The notes below the pieces were generated by a model, which worked only from the letters and a program-made list of their open reading frames with translations, searched no databases and was not told where the DNA came from. Positions 61,443-64,000 of a DNA stretch of 64,000 bases are shown here, one piece after another. The stretch is taken from contig JAHHQW010000005.1 of assembly GCA_020026195.1 (NCBI GenBank), positions 5,028-69,027 on the forward strand, in the 5' to 3' direction. Within the stretch, counting starts at the first letter, position 1, and every line of letters starts with the position of its first letter. The DNA is from Prevotella sp. Lineage in GTDB: Bacteria > Bacteroidota > Bacteroidia > Bacteroidales > Bacteroidaceae. Position numbers and translations under genes: made by a program.

Positions 61443-61967
61443 TTATTCAGGACGCTCGCCTAAAGTCTTCAGCACACCATGGATGGTGCCTGCGCCTGAC
61501 TGCAATGCAGAAATAACATTCTTTGCAGGAGACTGCAACAATGTAATGATGTCTGCAATGACTTCTTCTTTACCCTTAAGTGAAGCAAGTTCAGCAAGTT
61601 TGTCAGCTCCAATGTAAAAGCTCTGTTCAGCATAAGCTGCCTTCAGAGAAGGAACACCTCTCTTCTGTACATCTTTATCCTGCAGCAATTTAGCAGGAGT
61701 GTTTGCCTTGTTACAGAACATTACAGCTGTCGTACCCTTGAGACAGTCATAGATAGGCTCAAATTCCGTATCCGCATTTTCAAAAGCTTTGCGAAGAAGG
61801 CTATTCTTCACAACGACTAACTTGATATCACTCTTAAAGCACTTACGACGAAGTTTACTTGTTTCCTCAGCATTCAATCCTGCTATATCTACAAGATACA
61901 AGTGAGGATATTCCTTCAACTTCTCGCCGAGTTCAACTATTATAGTATCTTTTATTTCTCTTCTCAT
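61443..61967 (-). CDS. rplJ: 50S ribosomal protein L10
   Basis: Base of the L7/L12 stalk. 174 residues: MRREIKDTIIVELGEKLKEY, LRRKCFKSDIKLVVVKNSLL, and a C-terminal helix for L7/L12 dimers. 12 bp after rplA. Confidence 0.97.
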   Translation of the reverse strand: MRREIKDTIIVELGEKLKEYPHLYLVDIAGLNAEETSKLRRKCFKSDIKLVVVKNSLLRKAFENADTEFEPIYDCLKGTTAVMFCNKANTPAKLLQDKDVQKRGVPSLKAAYAEQSFYIGADKLAELASLKGKEEVIADIITLLQSPAKNVISALQSGAGTIHGVLKTLGERPE

Positions 61968-61979
61968 TTTACTAAACTT

Positions 61980-62678
61980 TTAAAGTTTTTCAACTGATTT
62001 AGGATCAATTTTGATACCCTTACTCATAGTACTTGAGATAAAGATACTCTTAATATATGTACCTTTTGCAGCAGAAGGCTTGAGCTTAATGATTGTTGCA
62101 ATAAACTCTTTTGCATTCTGATAAATCTGCTCAGATGTGAAAGAAATCTTACCGATTGAAGAGTGGATAATACCAGCCTTATCAACCTTGAAATCAATCT
62201 TACCCATCTTTACTTCTTTAACTGCAGTAGCAACGTCCATAGTTACAGTACCACTCTTAGGGTTAGGCATGAGTCCACGAGGACCGAGTACACGACCTAA
62301 AGGACCTACTTTACCCATGCAAGACGGCATTGTGATGATGACATCAACATCAGTCCATCCACCTTTGATCTTTTCGATATACTCGTCAAGACCAACGTAA
62401 TCAGCTCCAGCTTCTTTAGCAGCAGCTTCAGCATCAGGTGTACACAAGCAAAGAACTCTGGTTACCTTACCAGTACCGTTAGGAAGACTAACGACACCAC
62501 GTACCATCTGGTTTGCTTTTCTAGGATCAACTCCTAAACGTACATCTATATCCAAAGAAGCATCAAACTTAGTAGTAGTAATTTCCTTTACCAACTCTGA
62601 AGCTTCTTTCAAAGAGTATGCTTTCCCTGCTTCAACTTTATCAGCTACTGATTTTTGATTTTTTGTCAGTTTACTCAT
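61980..62678 (-). CDS. rplA: 50S ribosomal protein L1
   Basis: Forms the L1 stalk at the E site; represses rplKA in E. coli. 232 residues: [38 protein letters not shown]. 20 bp after rplK. Confidence 0.98.
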   Translation of the reverse strand: MSKLTKNQKSVADKVEAGKAYSLKEASELVKEITTTKFDASLDIDVRLGVDPRKANQMVRGVVSLPNGTGKVTRVLCLCTPDAEAAAKEAGADYVGLDEYIEKIKGGWTDVDVIITMPSCMGKVGPLGRVLGPRGLMPNPKSGTVTMDVATAVKEVKMGKIDFKVDKAGIIHSSIGKISFTSEQIYQNAKEFIATIIKLKPSAAKGTYIKSIFISSTMSKGIKIDPKSVEKL

Positions 62679-62698
62679 TTTTGTAATTGAAGTTTAAA

Positions 62699-63139
62699 TT
62701 ATTTACCAGGGAAGTCCCCTTTTACAGCTATACCCATACTTCTTGCAGTACCTGCTACAAGTTTCATAGCAGCTTCGATAGTGAAACAGTTCAAATCAGC
62801 CATCTTGTCTTCAGCAATTGTTCTGATCTGATCCCATGTAACAGAAGCAACCTTTTTACGGTTAGGTTCTGCTGATCCACTCTTTACCTTCGCAATTTCA
62901 CGCAACTGCACTGCTGCAGGAGGTGTTTTGATTACGAAGCTAAATGACTTGTCTGCATAGTAGGTAATAATAACTGGCAGAATCTTACCAGCTTTATCCT
63001 GAGTTCTAGCATTGAATTCTTTGCAAAATCCCATGATATTGATTCCCTTAGAACCCAATGCAGGTCCTACTGGAGGTGAGGGATTTGCTGCGCCACCTTT
63101 AATCTGTAATTTGATTAATCCAGCAACTTCTTTAGCCAT
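62699..63139 (-). CDS. rplK: 50S ribosomal protein L11
   Basis: GTPase-centre protein. 146 residues: the N-terminal proline-rich thiostrepton-site segment ([20 protein letters not shown]) and the rRNA-binding C-terminal domain ([14 protein letters not shown]). 50 bp after nusG. Confidence 0.98.
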   Translation of the reverse strand: MAKEVAGLIKLQIKGGAANPSPPVGPALGSKGINIMGFCKEFNARTQDKAGKILPVIITYYADKSFSFVIKTPPAAVQLREIAKVKSGSAEPNRKKVASVTWDQIRTIAEDKMADLNCFTIEAAMKLVAGTARSMGIAVKGDFPGK

Positions 63140-63189
63140 TTCTTTTAATTTTAATTATTAGTAAGAATCATAGAATCCGTAACAAAAAT

Positions 63190-63732
63190 CTATGCTTCTT
63201 TGGTTACTTGCGTAAAACTAAGTTCAAGAGGAGTTTTACGGCCAAATATCTTAACCATAACTCTCAACTTGTGCTGCGATGTATTTACATCCTCTATCAC
63301 TCCGTCAAAACCTGAGAAAGGACCATCGGTAACCTTAACAACTTCTCCCTGTGCATACGGAATCTCAATTGTTTCATTGAGTTCTGTTTCATCAGCAGTT
63401 CCAAGCATACGGTCAACTTCCGACTGTCTAATAGGCGAAGGTGTCTCACCTCCTAAAAATCCCATTACATTAGGCATGCTGCGTAAAGTGTAAATCAAGT
63501 CACCTTTCAAGTCCGCCTGTATCAACACATAACCAGGAAGAGCAACCATCTCTCTTACAACACGTTTTCCGTTTCTGAGAGTTGCATGCTTTTCCATCGG
63601 AATTAATACTTGCGAAATACAAGATGCTAATTTTTTATCATGACGGATTTCAGCCTCGATATACTCTTTTACCTTAGCCTCCTTACCGCTCATTGCACTA
63701 AGCACATACCATCTTTTCTTTGTACCTGACAT
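63190..63732 (-). CDS. nusG: Transcription elongation/termination factor NusG
   Basis: Links RNA polymerase to the ribosome or Rho. 180 residues: NGN domain (KRWYVLSAMSGKEAKVKEY, LPGYVLIQADLKGDL) and C-terminal KOW domain (GEVVKVTDGPFSGFDGVIED). No insertion, so a standard NusG, not a specialised paralogue such as UpxY/RfaH. 12 bp after secE. Confidence 0.97.
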   Translation of the reverse strand: MSGTKKRWYVLSAMSGKEAKVKEYIEAEIRHDKKLASCISQVLIPMEKHATLRNGKRVVREMVALPGYVLIQADLKGDLIYTLRSMPNVMGFLGGETPSPIRQSEVDRMLGTADETELNETIEIPYAQGEVVKVTDGPFSGFDGVIEDVNTSQHKLRVMVKIFGRKTPLELSFTQVTKEA

Positions 63733-63744
63733 TTTTCTTGACTT

Positions 63745-63936
63745 TTAAGCAGGATATATTGCATTCATAACAAAAGCAAACACACTATCCATAAAGAAAA
63801 CCACCAAAGCAATGACAAGGGAAGCAGATAATACAATCATTGCGTTATGTGTCAAATCTTTGCGTGTTGGCCATGTGGTTTTATGCGCAAGTTCGTTATA
63901 ACAAACTTTGATGTAATTTACTATTTTGTTAAACAT
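63745..63936 (-). CDS. secE: Protein translocase subunit SecE
   Basis: 63 residues, the short single-helix form: amphipathic start (KVCYNELAHKTTWPTRKDL, with the conserved WP) then one transmembrane helix at about 32-58. Stabilises SecY. Lies between tRNA-Trp and nusG as in many bacteria. Confidence 0.96.
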   Translation of the reverse strand: MFNKIVNYIKVCYNELAHKTTWPTRKDLTHNAMIVLSASLVIALVVFFMDSVFAFVMNAIYPA

Positions 63937-63951
63937 ACTATTCTAATTTAG

Positions 63952-64000
63952 CACGGGAAGAGAGGCTCGAACTCCCGACACCTGGTTTTGGAGACCAGTG
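63952..64000 (-). tRNA. trnW: tRNA-Trp (CCA anticodon), 3' part; 5' end outside window
   Basis: On the minus strand: anticodon stem-loop CTGGTCTCCAAAACCAG with anticodon CCA, T arm GGGAG-TTCGAGC-CTCTC, acceptor strand TTCCCGT and discriminator G. CCA is not encoded. Standard position before secE-nusG. Confidence 0.92.

Noticed and set aside
63190..63732. NusG as a specialised paralogue (UpxY-like)
   Set aside because: Located between secE and rplK with the standard domain layout; it is the core NusG.

Overview
The window looks like a chromosomal segment of a Bacteroidales bacterium, most likely Prevotella or a close relative. The evidence is: Bacteroidetes-type promoters (TTTG, then about 20 bases, then TAnnTTTG) in front of several genes; almost no Shine-Dalgarno sequences; a starch-degradation cluster of the Sus/Prevotella kind; a family C10 (interpain/streptopain-like) cysteine protease; and short C-terminal tails on secreted proteins like those of type IX-exported proteins. 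Nothing looks like a phage, an integrated element or a CRISPR array.

Layout. 1-7681 (minus strand): starch/glycogen operon malQ - GH97 alpha-glucosidase (susB type) - type I pullulanase - neopullulanase (susA type, cut by the window edge), preceded by a perfect LacI-type operator palindrome. 7899-10658 (minus): gltX-waaA. 10762-13464 (plus): a 7TM-HD (PgpH-type) phosphodiesterase and an O-methyltransferase. 13471-14893: aroQ and xerD, divergent across an 11-bp inverted repeat. 14973-23612 (plus): a secreted M16 peptidase, an OB-fold-like lipoprotein, a tandem family of secreted proteins (two intact, one decayed, one with an almost perfect 478-bp internal duplication), and a pRiA4b ORF-3-like protein. 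24200-27364 (minus): large secreted C10 protease. 27739-45246 (minus): the rpsL-rpsG-fusA, S10/spc and alpha ribosomal protein gene clusters, ending with rpoA and rplQ. 45691-52286 (minus): porin - imelysin lipoprotein - di-heme oxidoreductase lipoprotein - CcsBA cytochrome c synthetase. 52712-64000 (minus): tRNA-Trp - secE - nusG - rplKAJL - rpoBC.

How it works together. MalQ, the GH97 enzyme, pullulanase and neopullulanase together can debranch and shorten alpha-glucans to glucose and rearrange maltooligosaccharides. No SusC/D transporter is visible in the window. The porin/imelysin/di-heme cluster looks like an envelope iron or haem/redox module. CcsBA, encoded next to it, is the enzyme that would attach haem to the two CxxCH motifs of the di-heme protein. 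The rest is core translation and transcription machinery plus tRNA charging and lipid A core (Kdo) synthesis.

The most noteworthy irregularities are: (i) a one-base insertion near the 3' end of ccsBA that replaces the conserved GGMHSYA terminus, including a probable haem-ligand histidine, and runs translation through the transcription terminator; (ii) the recent internal tandem duplication in the secreted protein at 20086-22365, with a decayed third paralogue next to it; (iii) no map gene between secY and infA, where instead there is a large imperfect inverted repeat; (iv) an L36 protein that has lost three of four zinc ligands. I found no clearly new multi-gene system. The secreted OB-fold/jelly-roll family and the di-heme/CcsBA cluster are the best leads.
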